Source: UBA6244 sp963676875 (GTDB lineage Bacteria > Bacteroidota > Bacteroidia > Bacteroidales > F082). From it: a DNA stretch of 64,000 nt. Positions 1-7,777 of the stretch are shown here, in pieces (positions within the stretch are counted from its first letter, which is position 1; each line of letters begins with the position of its first letter). The position numbers and the translations under genes are program-made. The notes beneath the pieces were generated by a model, which was not told where the DNA came from, did not search any database, and saw nothing but the letters and a program-made list of their open reading frames with translations. The stretch covers positions 3,844,001 to 3,908,000 of the forward strand of contig OY781436.1 of NCBI GenBank assembly GCA_963676875.1, read 5' to 3'.

Positions 1-269
1 GAATTGAAACCAACGTAACGACCGAATCCTTCGGCGGCGTAGGAATAGATGCCGGAACTCAGTTCAGGACGTTCGTCGCTGAGCACTTTAAAAGTGTTGG
101 CCAGAAAATACATGCCAATGCCGGTAATCAGCCAGGCGATAAGCACAGGGCCAAGGGCAGCGCCCTCGGCCATGTTGCTCGGCAGATTGAATACGCCTCC
201 ACCTACCATCGATCCAACCACGATGGCGGCAAGTCCGAAGAATCCTACTTTTTTTTGATGGTCTGCCAT
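1..269 (-). CDS. Basic amino acid antiporter, APC family (partial, N-terminus only)
   Basis: The gene runs off the left edge, so only about 89 N-terminal residues are visible. They start MADHQKKVGFFGLAAIVVGS and continue with the glycine-rich first helix (VGSMVGGGVFNLPSN) of ArcD/AdiC/LysT-type APC antiporters. A second helix and a SSGIYSYAAEGFG stretch follow, matching the Y-x-Y region of that family. Such proteins exchange an external basic amino acid for its decarboxylated or deiminated product. The decarboxylase gene lies 5 bp upstream on the same strand, so an operon and an arginine/agmatine or lysine/cadaverine exchange are likely. The substrate cannot be told from this fragment. The ATG at 267-269 is the only plausible start. 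Confidence 0.8.
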   Translation of the reverse strand, partial: MADHQKKVGFFGLAAIVVGSMVGGGVFNLPSNMAEGAALGPVLIAWLITGIGMYFLANTFKVLSDERPELSSGIYSYAAEGFGRYVGFN

Positions 270-274
270 GTGGT

Positions 275-2578
275 TTATTTCTTGATACACATGGTTTTAA
301 AGTATTTCTTCCCATCGCGTTCGTCGCGGACAACCCCGTGAATGTCGCTTTCATAACCGGGAAAAGTGTTCTCGAAATCCTGACGTTTTTCCAGATAATC
401 ATAGATTGGCTGGGCTTTTTTGTTCAGTATTTCACCACCCATGATGATGGGGATGCCCGGAGGGTAAGGTACAATCATCACCGCAGGCACGCGATCCATC
501 ATGTCTTTCAGTTCCACATATTCCACTTCTCTTCCCACCACTTTGTGGTAGGCATCGGCTGGGCGCATCACCTGATCGGGAATCACCTGAAAAGCGTTTT
601 GCATGCTGTCGAGCAATTGGTGTTTTTTGTAGTAGCTGTGGATGTCGTTGCAATGGGTTTTTAAGCCGACCCCTTTGTATGCTTCGGGATGGGATTTCAC
701 CAGATTGGGGAATACCTCGCATAGGGGGGCATTGCGGTCGTACAATTCCTTAAATTTAAAGAGTTCGGACAACAGGGTGCCTTGTTTTCCTTTGGTGGTG
801 CCCAGCGAATTGAGGAGTAAAAATGAGTAATAATCTGTTTTTTCGCAAACAATCCCTCTGTCTATCAGAAAGTTGGTAACGATGCCTGCCGGAATTCCCC
901 AGTCAGCCATGGTGCCATCGTCGTCGATGCCGGGGGTGGTAAAGGTGAGTTTAATGGGATCGAGCATGGCGTAGTCGTCTTCCATGTCTTCAAATCCATG
1001 CCAGGGATTTTCCCTGGACATCACCCAGGCACTTTGATGTCCCGCCAGCACTTCAGCTTCCACATGTTCAAAACGATGTTCCTTTCCGTCGATCATTACT
1101 TTTGAAGGTTGCCACATGCCAAAAAACCAATCCTTCGGATCGTTTTCCTTCAGCTCATTAAGTATGGTAATCATTTTTTTACGCAACTGAATGGCTTCGA
1201 TAATCATGTCGTTGAACATCACTTCTCCGTTGTCGTACATCATTTTGGTGGCCACGTCCAACGAAGCAATCATGCTGTACTGGGGCGAGGTGGAACCATG
1301 CATCATGTACGATTCGTTGAATTCGTCGGGGTTTATTTTTACCGAGCTGCCATTTTTAATGTGCAACATGGAGGCTTGCGAGAAAGCGGTGAGCAGTTTG
1401 TGGGTGGAGTGCGAACAGAAGATGGGTGGGTGATTGCTGTTCATGTCGTCGCTCATGCCAAAATGGTTTTTGTACATGGGATGAAATCTCGCATAGGCAT
1501 ACCAGGCTTCGTCAAAATGCAGATTGGCCACGCTGCGCATCAGTTGTTTCTTGATATTCACCACGTTATAACAAACTCCATCGTAGGTAGAGTTGGTGAG
1601 GGCCGACATTTTGGGTAGGTTTTTCTTGAGTTCGTCCGGAATCAGTTGATTGGTTTTTATTTTGGCAGCGATGGTTTCGGGCGAAAATTCGCTCAGGCGA
1701 ACGGGTCCGATAATCCCCCTTTTGTTGCGTCGGGGAATCATGTAAATGGGGAAGGCGTTGGTAATAACCATGGCATAATTGAGCGATTTATGGCAATTCC
1801 GGTCAACAAAAGCAATGTCGTCGGGTAACACCTGACTCCGCCAGATCACCTGATTTACGTTGGAGGTTCCATTAAGGATGTAGTAGGTGTAGTCGGCACC
1901 GAAAACATGGGCCGAAAATTTTTCGGCATCTCCCACCACGCCTTCGTGATCGAGCAACGAACCCAGTTCGGGCACGGAAATGGAAAGGTCGGAGCGGAGG
2001 GTGTTTTCACCAAAAAACTTATAAAAGGCCACGCCGGCGGGGCTTCTCAAAAAACCCTCGCCACCCATGTGGCCCGGTGTATGCCAGGCGTATTTATATT
2101 CTTCGCTGTATTTTACCAACATGCCAAAAAAGGCAGGATAAACACTTTTGATGTATTCCAACACATGGGTTTCGATGCGTCCGGCCAAAAACTCGATGGT
2201 GTCGGCAGTCTTCCAAAGGTAGCCATTTATTTTTTTCAGCACCTCCACCGGAATGTCTTCGGTCTCAAGCCTGTCGGTGAGCAAAAGGATGGGGATGGTT
2301 TTGTTTCGTTCCCGGATGGCGACAATCACTTCTGATGCCGTCATGTACTCCGCTTCGTCTTCGTCTGGAAGATCCCAGTCGATAACTACTGTGCCGAGGT
2401 CGTTTCTTGAGATAAATACTTCCTCCGCATCCTCAAAGGTAAAGGAAGGTATCACGGAACATCCTTGAACTTCTTCCAACTCATTCACGAGTTCGTTCAG
2501 GCGGAATCCCTCGTCGGTAGGCATGTTAAACTGACCGGAAACAATCAGTACGGGCCATTGGTGTTTGGTTATTTTCAT
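275..2578 (-). CDS. adiA: Orn/Lys/Arg decarboxylase, AdiA-like (PLP-dependent)
   Basis: This 767-aa protein has the three-part layout of prokaryotic fold-type I basic amino acid decarboxylases. An N-terminal receiver-like wing domain covers about residues 1-135, the PLP domain starts near the HTPGH motif at 166-170, and a C-terminal domain closes the protein. The PLP lysine is K394 in the SHSTHKLLTAFSQAS motif. Length and this motif fit E. coli AdiA (about 755 aa) better than the shorter lysine or ornithine enzymes. It would decarboxylate a basic amino acid and consume a cytoplasmic proton. The neighbouring antiporter fits an acid-resistance or polyamine module. Arginine specificity is inferred from overall similarity, not from proven residues. 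Confidence 0.85.
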   Translation of the reverse strand: MKITKHQWPVLIVSGQFNMPTDEGFRLNELVNELEEVQGCSVIPSFTFEDAEEVFISRNDLGTVVIDWDLPDEDEAEYMTASEVIVAIRERNKTIPILLLTDRLETEDIPVEVLKKINGYLWKTADTIEFLAGRIETHVLEYIKSVYPAFFGMLVKYSEEYKYAWHTPGHMGGEGFLRSPAGVAFYKFFGENTLRSDLSISVPELGSLLDHEGVVGDAEKFSAHVFGADYTYYILNGTSNVNQVIWRSQVLPDDIAFVDRNCHKSLNYAMVITNAFPIYMIPRRNKRGIIGPVRLSEFSPETIAAKIKTNQLIPDELKKNLPKMSALTNSTYDGVCYNVVNIKKQLMRSVANLHFDEAWYAYARFHPMYKNHFGMSDDMNSNHPPIFCSHSTHKLLTAFSQASMLHIKNGSSVKINPDEFNESYMMHGSTSPQYSMIASLDVATKMMYDNGEVMFNDMIIEAIQLRKKMITILNELKENDPKDWFFGMWQPSKVMIDGKEHRFEHVEAEVLAGHQSAWVMSRENPWHGFEDMEDDYAMLDPIKLTFTTPGIDDDGTMADWGIPAGIVTNFLIDRGIVCEKTDYYSFLLLNSLGTTKGKQGTLLSELFKFKELYDRNAPLCEVFPNLVKSHPEAYKGVGLKTHCNDIHSYYKKHQLLDSMQNAFQVIPDQVMRPADAYHKVVGREVEYVELKDMMDRVPAVMIVPYPPGIPIIMGGEILNKKAQPIYDYLEKRQDFENTFPGYESDIHGVVRDERDGKKYFKTMCIKK

Positions 2579-3396
2579 GATTAATTATTTTGGTTAAGAT
2601 GCTGTTAACTATCTGATTGGTATTTATTTCACGGCGAATACCCGGTAACTAAATTCAGGTACGTGATAAATATTGGCTACGGTGGTTAAAATTAGTAAAA
2701 AATCCATTGGAGCAACATAATCCGTGAGGAAAAGTAAAGAGGTTCAGGAGTTGAGCCTACTCCGATAAGTATAAAAACAAATATTTAACCGCAGAGCCCC
2801 CGGAGTTTTTCGCAAAGTTGCACAGCGTCTTTTTCATACAAAGTTCATTTTATCAGCTTTTTGCATTTTCTGTACCATATGAGAAAACTTTAAGTCGTAG
2901 TGATTTTAACAGTCATTTTTTGCACGAATGCCTTTTGCGAGTGGGCTCATTCTTTAAACGTTTGAATTGCAGATATATAACAGTTTTACCAAGTTAATAA
3001 GCGCTTATAGTCGTTTATAAGCGATTATAAAACGGCTATTAACCAACACCGGTTGTAAGTTTGGAACACCAGCGTTCACACGTGAGGCTAAGCACCAACT
3101 GCCATAAGGAAAGCATTGGAGGCAAGGGTATTGAATAAGGATTCCAAGTCAATAGTATCGTTCCGCGATAAGCCACCAAACCCAACGAAAAGAACTTGGT
3201 GGCGGGATGAAATAAAAACGTTGGCAAGAAGAGGATTAACTTAAAAATAAAGTATATTTGACAACTGCTAAATACAATAACATGAACAGCACCCAACCTC
3301 ACCATTTTTTGCATCAATTGATTTGCAACACATTGCGTTGCAGGGCGAATGTAGTCAAAGGGGAGATAAATGGTATAGGGGTGCGTTTAGCGCGTA
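2579..3396. other. Gene-poor left flank of the cassette island
   Basis: No convincing gene is seen in these 818 bases; the 92-codon minus-strand frame at 3039-3317 has no recognisable family or promoter. The stretch holds a CCGCAGAG...TTTTTCGCAAAG segment near 2791-2820, of a kind common between Bacteroidota genes. It also holds a perfect 12-bp palindrome ATAAGCGCTTAT at 2997-3008 and a near-palindrome of the same theme at 3014-3031. Base composition becomes AT-rich here. The left half of the first cassette junction should lie in the last 200 bases but could not be defined. Confidence 0.5.
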
Positions 3397-3407
3397 GTTG
3401 TGGGTAA
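3397..3407. other. Cassette A start core (right half of junction 0)
   Basis: GTTGTGGGTAA. The first ten bases are the reverse complement of TACCCACAAC at 4047-4056, directly after the gene of cassette A. This pairing of a cassette's first and last bases is what integron-type cassettes show. The start codon of the gene follows 24 bases after the first base of the core. Confidence 0.6.
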
Positions 3408-3420
3408 TTTGAAAAAACCA

Positions 3421-4041
3421 ATGAACATAAGATTAACTCTATTCACAATTTGCTGCTTGACAATAATTTCTTGTCGACAACCTGAAAAGTCGAAGGAAGT
3501 AATGAAACAAGCAATGGACGTATACTTGTATGCGGAACTTGATGACGAAATTAAAATTGACAGTTCTCTTTCATTGACAATTAAGGCTTTGGAGTATGAC
3601 GATCAAAACTTTAACGCATTAAATCACAAAGCGACACTTCTGTTCAGAAAGAAAGATTCAAAAGGATTAATTCAGGTAGCTGACAAATTAATCGAACTAA
3701 CCGACAAACCATTTTACCTCGGACAAAAAGCTATGTTTTTAGAACTTGAAGGTGAAATTGATGAATCGAACAAATATTATTCAAGAGCAATTGAAAAATA
3801 TGACGACTATCTTAAAACGGACACGCTTAATTTCGACCTGTTGATTGAGTATGTGGGAATTTTAGAAGCCTCTGGTGACACTACAAAGGCGAATAAAATC
3901 CTAACTGATATGAAAGAAATGGATTTTGAAGATTACCAAATAGAAATGATTGACTTGTATAAAGAGCAGGCAGTTTCAAAGAAGCAGCTTATCAAATATT
4001 GGACAGGTGAAATCGAATACGAACAAATAGGAGAAAAATAA
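3421..4041 (+). CDS. TPR-like lipoprotein (cassette A cargo)
   Basis: A 206-aa protein starting MNIRLTLFTICCLTIISC. It has a short hydrophobic signal ending in a lipobox-type Cys, so a membrane-anchored lipoprotein is expected. The body is helical, with repeated motifs such as ALEYDDQNFNALNHKATLLF and YYSRAIEKYDDYLKT spaced about 34 residues apart, typical of tetratricopeptide repeats. An in-frame GTG lies at 3400, but the ATG at 3421 places the signal peptide at the N-terminus and is preferred. The gene is AT-rich and sits alone between two cassette cores. Its function is unknown; TPR proteins usually bind other proteins. Confidence 0.75.
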   Translation: MNIRLTLFTICCLTIISCRQPEKSKEVMKQAMDVYLYAELDDEIKIDSSLSLTIKALEYDDQNFNALNHKATLLFRKKDSKGLIQVADKLIELTDKPFYLGQKAMFLELEGEIDESNKYYSRAIEKYDDYLKTDTLNFDLLIEYVGILEASGDTTKANKILTDMKEMDFEDYQIEMIDLYKEQAVSKKQLIKYWTGEIEYEQIGEK

Positions 4042-4046
4042 AAAAC

Positions 4047-4111
4047 TACCCACAACAACACCTATACGCAATGCCCTTCGGGACACTGCGCATAGCCAAA
4101 CCGTTACCAGT
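4047..4111. other. attC-like junction 1 (between cassettes A and B)
   Basis: The junction runs from TACCCACAAC (end of A) to GTTACCAGT (start of B, 4103-4111). Between AAC at 4054-4056 and GTT at 4103-4105 the DNA is an imperfect palindrome. Left arm CTATACGCAATG pairs with right arm CACTGCGCATAG, allowing mismatches, around a short CTTCGG tip. A small hairpin with AAC/GTT ends is the architecture of integron attC sites. The flanking bases do not match the RYYYAAC/GTTRRRY consensus, so this may be a related but distinct site family. Confidence 0.6.
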
Positions 4112-4330
4112 AATTTTGGGAATTGGATAATTCAAATGATATTTATCAAAACACTATTAAGATCTGAACTTTAACAAAACTCAATTGATACGACATGAAA
4201 TAATCAATTACTAAAATATTCTTGGAATAAAGAAAGAAAGAATTACAGTCACTATAAAAACTTTAGAATACATGAATTACTTCAGTCATAGAACTGTGAA
4301 TTTGAATAAACAATACAGCTTACTATCCTT

Positions 4331-4519
4331 ATGAAGAAATTAACTTCAAAACAGAAATTGATAATTAGAATTATTTCGAATGCAATTATAATTCTATTGG
4401 TACTAGTATTATTCGTTTCAAAAGGTCTGAGATATGCTATTCCAGGTTGGGGCTGGACTATATCATTCATATCTCTAATAATTATTATTTATCTTTCATT
4501 AAAAAGAAAGAAGACTTAA
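4331..4519 (+). CDS. Small two-helix membrane protein (cassette B cargo)
   Basis: A 62-aa protein, MKKLTSKQKLIIRI then two hydrophobic segments: about residues 12-30 (IISNAIIILLVLVLFVS) and 38-56 (IPGWGWTISFISLIIIIYL). It ends in basic KRKKT. It is the only plausible gene in cassette B, which spans 4103-4739. The gene starts 228 bases into the cassette, leaving room for its own promoter, and about 210 non-coding bases follow it. I recognise no family. A small membrane toxin or an accessory membrane protein are both possible; nothing in the sequence decides. Confidence 0.6.
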   Translation: MKKLTSKQKLIIRIISNAIIILLVLVLFVSKGLRYAIPGWGWTISFISLIIIIYLSLKRKKT

Positions 4520-4730
4520 TATAGCAATCCCTTCACACAATCTTAGACTTTTGTGACCATCTAAATTTTTGGAAACATGATTATAGTGCAATAATGATTT
4601 AAAATACTGAATAATACAGAACTAAGAATTATAACAAACCAACAGAGAAAATGAGGACTTGTATTTAATCAAAATGAGGTTGTGATTATTGATTAAAATT
4701 CAAAAGCTAAAAGTATTAATACAAAAAACT

Positions 4731-4865
4731 ACTGGTAACAACAGCTCATACGCCATAGCCGCGGCAATGGTTTCATAGAAAAAATATTAGTAAATTTGAA
4801 GTTAAATCACAAACTCAAAAATCAACGAAAAAGCGGCAACGGCGCATAGCAATTCCGTTACCAGC
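4731..4865. other. attC-like junction 2 (between cassettes B and C)
   Basis: It starts with ACTGGTAAC (4731-4739), the exact reverse complement of the cassette B start GTTACCAGT at 4103-4111. It ends with GTTACCAGC (4857-4865), the start of cassette C. The arms pair imperfectly: left AACAACAGCTCATACGCC and right GGCGCATAGCAATTCCGTT. An AT-rich loop of about 75 bases separates them. The loop contains TAAATTTG at 4791-4798, which fits the TAnnTTTG promoter motif and could serve the downstream Kiwa genes. Confidence 0.6.
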
Positions 4866-4914
4866 AAGCGTAAAAAAGAGGCCAACTCAATAGTCAAATA
4901 CTAAATACCAATAC

Positions 4915-5505
4915 ATGAAACTAAAAATTGAATTATACATATTGTCGCTCTGGCTTCTATTCCTGCTACTGTTTGCAAACAAGATAGAATTTTCTTTGTG
5001 TTTTGAGGACGATTGTCGTTTTATAGGCTTTTGGCAATTACTAAAATCAAACTGGATTCCAACGTTTTGTTTGTTAGGAATGGCCTATGGCAGCTATTCC
5101 TTTTGGAGGTTTAAGCACCGAGTGATTGGTGCTAGTAAACAAGGCCCGTGGCAAATTGAAGAAATTGAAAATATTAGTTTTGAAAACTTAGGATTTCTTG
5201 CTACCTATATAATCCCATTATTGTGTTTTGATTTAGATTTTCATCTAGATGAAGGTAGAAATGCCTTAATGCTGTTGTTTGTTCTTATTGCTATTGGTGC
5301 AGTATATATTAAAGCAAATCTATACTATACCAATCCTAGTTTGGCTTTAATGAATTTTAGAATTTACAGAATATCATACACACATCAGCGCGAAATCAAA
5401 AAATGCATTGTATTAAGCAGAGAAAAACTAAAAATTTCTGATATAGTTTTTGCAAAACACATTGACGAAAATATTTACTTCATAAAAAAACAACCTAATG
5501 AATAA
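4915..5505 (+). CDS. kwaA: KwaA-like membrane protein of a Kiwa anti-phage system
   Basis: A 196-aa protein with four predicted membrane helices, at about residues 5-24, 45-65, 92-108 and 116-136. A cytoplasmic tail ends in IYFIKKQPNE. Two cysteines lie in the first outer loop (FSLCFEDDCRF). Length and topology match KwaA, the four-helix sensor of Kiwa, and the next gene carries the KwaB signature domain. In the known system KwaA forms a membrane assembly that senses phage attack and works with KwaB. The stop overlaps the kwaB start by 8 bp (ATGAATAA), so translation is probably coupled. The call rests on topology plus partner, as KwaA itself is weakly conserved. Confidence 0.75.
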   Translation: MKLKIELYILSLWLLFLLLFANKIEFSLCFEDDCRFIGFWQLLKSNWIPTFCLLGMAYGSYSFWRFKHRVIGASKQGPWQIEEIENISFENLGFLATYIIPLLCFDLDFHLDEGRNALMLLFVLIAIGAVYIKANLYYTNPSLALMNFRIYRISYTHQREIKKCIVLSREKLKISDIVFAKHIDENIYFIKKQPNE

Positions 5506-6478
5506 ACAAGAACTACAGGAAGCTTTAGGCTTTCTATTTGAACCTAATGCAATAATAGGTTTGGAACTATATTTAGTTATCAAAAAAGATGAAGAACTAG
5601 TTTTGCGACTTGCCGATTTGGGCGATGGTATTCTTCCAACAGAAGTTAAAAACGGATTTCTAGAATATATTAATGGCAGAACTTTTCAAAACGAAGGGGC
5701 ACAAGTCTTGCCACTTTCTGAATTAAACCCTGAAAGAACAACTATCCACCATTATGACCTTGAAGGTATTCCCGAAGGATTGGAAATTATAAGCGAAGAA
5801 TTAAATGCTAATGAAATAGACATTTTTAATTTTGAGAATGACAGCTTGGTAAATGTCAAAGCATTTCTAATCAAACTTTCTTCTGTCAACAATCATGTCG
5901 TTTTATATAAAACGCATTCACATCTTAATTTACTACGCCAATCAAGAGTATTCTATTTCGTAAAAGATAACGAACGCTTTTCCAAGCCCCAAGATGGTAT
6001 TTTAAGGTTTTCTTTCACCATCGATTTTATGAAAATAAATAATGAAATGATGGTTTACGATATTAACTGCTTAGAAAAGGAATTTAAATTTGATAACATT
6101 CTAATAAATAATGCCCAGGTAAAAGTAAATTTAATTGCAGAGTTAAATTTTGTTGAAAATATTGAAGAACTACAAGCGTTGGCTAATGAGAAATCTGGAG
6201 CAAGAAAAGTTTTGAGTATTAAACCAAACTCACCCGTCCTTACATTACAATTTGACCAAATAAAGACCTTTGTCCAAAATCATCCATACCTTAGACGAAG
6301 ATTACGCTTCAATGATAATGAATCAAAGTTTCGTTTTCACACACAAGTATCAAGAGTATATTTCATTGACCTGCTTAATGACAACTTCTTAACTTCAGAC
6401 CTAACAAGCATTTTCTATAAAACTAAGGCCAAAGATGAAATGGAAGCTGAACAAGATGAACAAGAAAACGAAGGTTAG
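5498..6478 (+). CDS. kwaB: KwaB-like DUF4868 protein of a Kiwa anti-phage system
   Basis: A 326-aa soluble protein with the layout of DUF4868, the defining domain of KwaB. The N-terminal half has LELYLVIKKDEELVLRL and an FLIKLSSVNNHVVLYKTHSH strand pattern. The conserved core follows: LLRQSRVFYFVKD, then FSFTIDFMKINNEMMVYDIN, then FEFDN-like residues after LEKEFKF. An acidic Glu-rich tail (residues about 308-326) ends the protein. In characterised Kiwa, KwaB binds DNA and blocks phage replication after a signal from KwaA. Both genes lie in a single cassette bounded by GTTACCAGC (4857) and GCTGGTAAC (6541). Family recognition is by eye, not by search. Confidence 0.8.
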   Translation: MNKQELQEALGFLFEPNAIIGLELYLVIKKDEELVLRLADLGDGILPTEVKNGFLEYINGRTFQNEGAQVLPLSELNPERTTIHHYDLEGIPEGLEIISEELNANEIDIFNFENDSLVNVKAFLIKLSSVNNHVVLYKTHSHLNLLRQSRVFYFVKDNERFSKPQDGILRFSFTIDFMKINNEMMVYDINCLEKEFKFDNILINNAQVKVNLIAELNFVENIEELQALANEKSGARKVLSIKPNSPVLTLQFDQIKTFVQNHPYLRRRLRFNDNESKFRFHTQVSRVYFIDLLNDNFLTSDLTSIFYKTKAKDEMEAEQDEQENEG

Positions 6479-6530
6479 CAACTTTTAAAACTGATTGCTG
6501 GTTTTTAAAAGGCGTGATTATTTTATGAAC

Positions 6531-6684
6531 AAAAACGCCAGCTGGTAACATCATAGCATTTAAGCCTCCCCTAAGCCCCAAAAAACCACCCTAAATAAAA
6601 ACATCACCCACAGGCCGTAAAGTTACAACCTCCCTACAACCCGGCACAAGTTAAACCGCCGAATGTAGAGAGGTTTAGTTCAAC
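6531..6684. repeat. About 154-bp imperfect direct repeat, copy 1
   Basis: This copy is clearly related to 7621-7777. Both contain TCATAGCATTTAAGCCTC, then GCCCCAAAAAACCACCC, then TATCACCCACA or CATCACCCACA. Both continue with TACAACCTC...TACAACCCGGCA and end with a GAGAGG.TTAGTTCA block. Each copy starts at the 3' end of a cassette, so the repeat is the long form of the junction element and not a transposon. No open reading frame spans it. Confidence 0.85.
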
Positions 6685-6804
6685 ACGCAATATTCGTAAG
6701 CAGGGGGATGTGGGTATTTTGAAGTTTTGTACATTTACTCAAAATTGCAACGGTTTGATAAGTTGGAGCCTCGAAATACTGGCCTCCATTGCCAAACGTT
6801 GCCA
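6541..6804. other. attC-like junction 3 (between cassettes C and D)
   Basis: It begins GCTGGTAAC (6541-6549), the exact reverse complement of the cassette C start at 4857-4865. Extending outward, 13 of 15 bases pair (ACGCCAGCTGGTAAC against GTTACCAGCAAGCGT). It ends with GTTGCCA (6798-6804), the start of cassette D. At about 260 bases it is much longer than junctions 1 and 2. Its left 135 bases are repeated in junction 4. Confidence 0.6.
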
Positions 6805-6821
6805 ACAACATAAAAAAAACA

Positions 6822-7124
6822 ATGGACACAGGAGATTTATCAGAGGAAGCATATAGAGCTATAATGATAGAAGCTGAAATATTCAATCATGACTTGACCT
6901 TGCAATTTGGTCTATTATCAGGTAATTGTAAAGATGAAAATGATTTCATAGAAAAATCAATTCGGTTGATTAATAAAATGCAAAAATATGACGAAATTGA
7001 CCTTGATGATTTGTTTTTTGGAAATCCTCCGGAGATGAATGAATTTAAAAAAACGCTCAACAAAATTTTTGATAATATTGTAGAACTTAAAAATATTCCT
7101 CCGGAATCAAGGACTTATGACTAA
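6822..7124 (+). CDS. Unknown small acidic protein (cassette D, first gene)
   Basis: A 100-aa protein starting MDTGDLSEEAYRAIMIEAEI, mostly helical and acidic, with no signal peptide or membrane segment. An in-frame upstream ATG at 6789 would extend it across the cassette core, so the ATG at 6822, 25 bases inside the cassette, is preferred. It overlaps the next gene by 8 bp (ATGACTAA), the same coupling geometry as in cassettes C and E. I do not recognise the family. Position and size would suit an antitoxin or a small adaptor for the DUF6398 protein, but that is inference. Confidence 0.65.
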   Translation: MDTGDLSEEAYRAIMIEAEIFNHDLTLQFGLLSGNCKDENDFIEKSIRLINKMQKYDEIDLDDLFFGNPPEMNEFKKTLNKIFDNIVELKNIPPESRTYD

Positions 7125-7620
7125 AGAAGAAATCAAAAATAAAGAAAAGAAATTATTGGAACTGACAGGCTCATTTTGTGCTCAAAAATTAGATGACGAT
7201 TATTATCGACTTTGTGAAAAACTAATATTAAAATTAGGGAGAAAAAGAGATGTTCCATTTAAAAGTGGAAAAATTGAAATTTGGGCAGCAGCAATTATAC
7301 ACGCTCTTGGTTCTATAAATTTTTTATTTGACAAGTCGTTTGAACCTTACGTAACATCAGAACAAATATGTGAATTCTTCGGGACAAAAAAATCAACCGT
7401 TTCAAACAAAGCAAGTCAAATAAAAGACATGTTTAAATTGGGATATTATGATTCTGATTTTTCAACTCAACACATGACAGAAGGCAATCCCTTTAATGAC
7501 ATGGTTATGGTTGACGGATTTATTGTTCCTTTATCATCAGTTCCCATAGACTTACAAGAAATGGTAAAGAAAGAAAGAGCCGCAGGACGTGATATAGAAT
7601 TCACTACTCAACAAGAATAG
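7117..7620 (+). CDS. DUF6398-like protein (cassette D, second gene)
   Basis: A 167-aa soluble protein. The segment LDDDYYRLCEKLILKLGRKR, then GKIEIWAAAIIHALGSINFLF, then a helix-turn-helix-like ICEFFGTKKSTVSNKASQIKD resembles proteins annotated DUF6398. The helix-turn-helix resemblance (residues about 88-108) suggests nucleic acid binding. The tail carries a VDGFIVPLSSVP motif. No catalytic residues are evident. It is co-transcribed with the preceding 100-aa gene, and the pair is the whole cargo of one cassette lying between Kiwa and a Fic toxin-antitoxin pair. A role in defence or stability is suggested by company only. Confidence 0.7.
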   Translation: MTKEEIKNKEKKLLELTGSFCAQKLDDDYYRLCEKLILKLGRKRDVPFKSGKIEIWAAAIIHALGSINFLFDKSFEPYVTSEQICEFFGTKKSTVSNKASQIKDMFKLGYYDSDFSTQHMTEGNPFNDMVMVDGFIVPLSSVPIDLQEMVKKERAAGRDIEFTTQQE

Positions 7621-7777
7621 AAAAATGCCAGGTGGCAACTTCATAGCATTTAAGCCTCACCTGAGCCCCAAAAAACCACCCCATAATAAAAATATCACCC
7701 ACAACCTGTAATGGTACAACCTCTTTACAACCCGGCATAGGGGTAAACCACCGAAGGTGGAGAGGATTAGTTCAGCA
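7621..7777. repeat. About 157-bp imperfect direct repeat, copy 2
   Basis: Second copy of the element at 6531-6684, directly after the stop codon of the DUF6398 gene. The copies differ by scattered substitutions and small indels, for example GTTAAACCGCCGAATGTAG against GGTAAACCACCGAAGGTGG. They are therefore diverged paralogues and not a recent duplication. The two copies flank cassette D, so homologous recombination between them could delete or duplicate it. Confidence 0.85.

Noticed and set aside
1109..1618. 169-codon plus-strand frame inside the decarboxylase gene
   Set aside because: Antisense shadow of a clearly conserved gene; His/Val-rich composition typical of reverse frames.
3209..3220. 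GTTGGCAAGAAG as the start of a cassette before A
   Set aside because: No matching CTTGCCAAC end was found before 3397.
3039..3317. 92-codon minus-strand frame in the left island flank
   Set aside because: No family, no promoter, runs antisense through the presumed cassette junction, and hydrophobic content is random.
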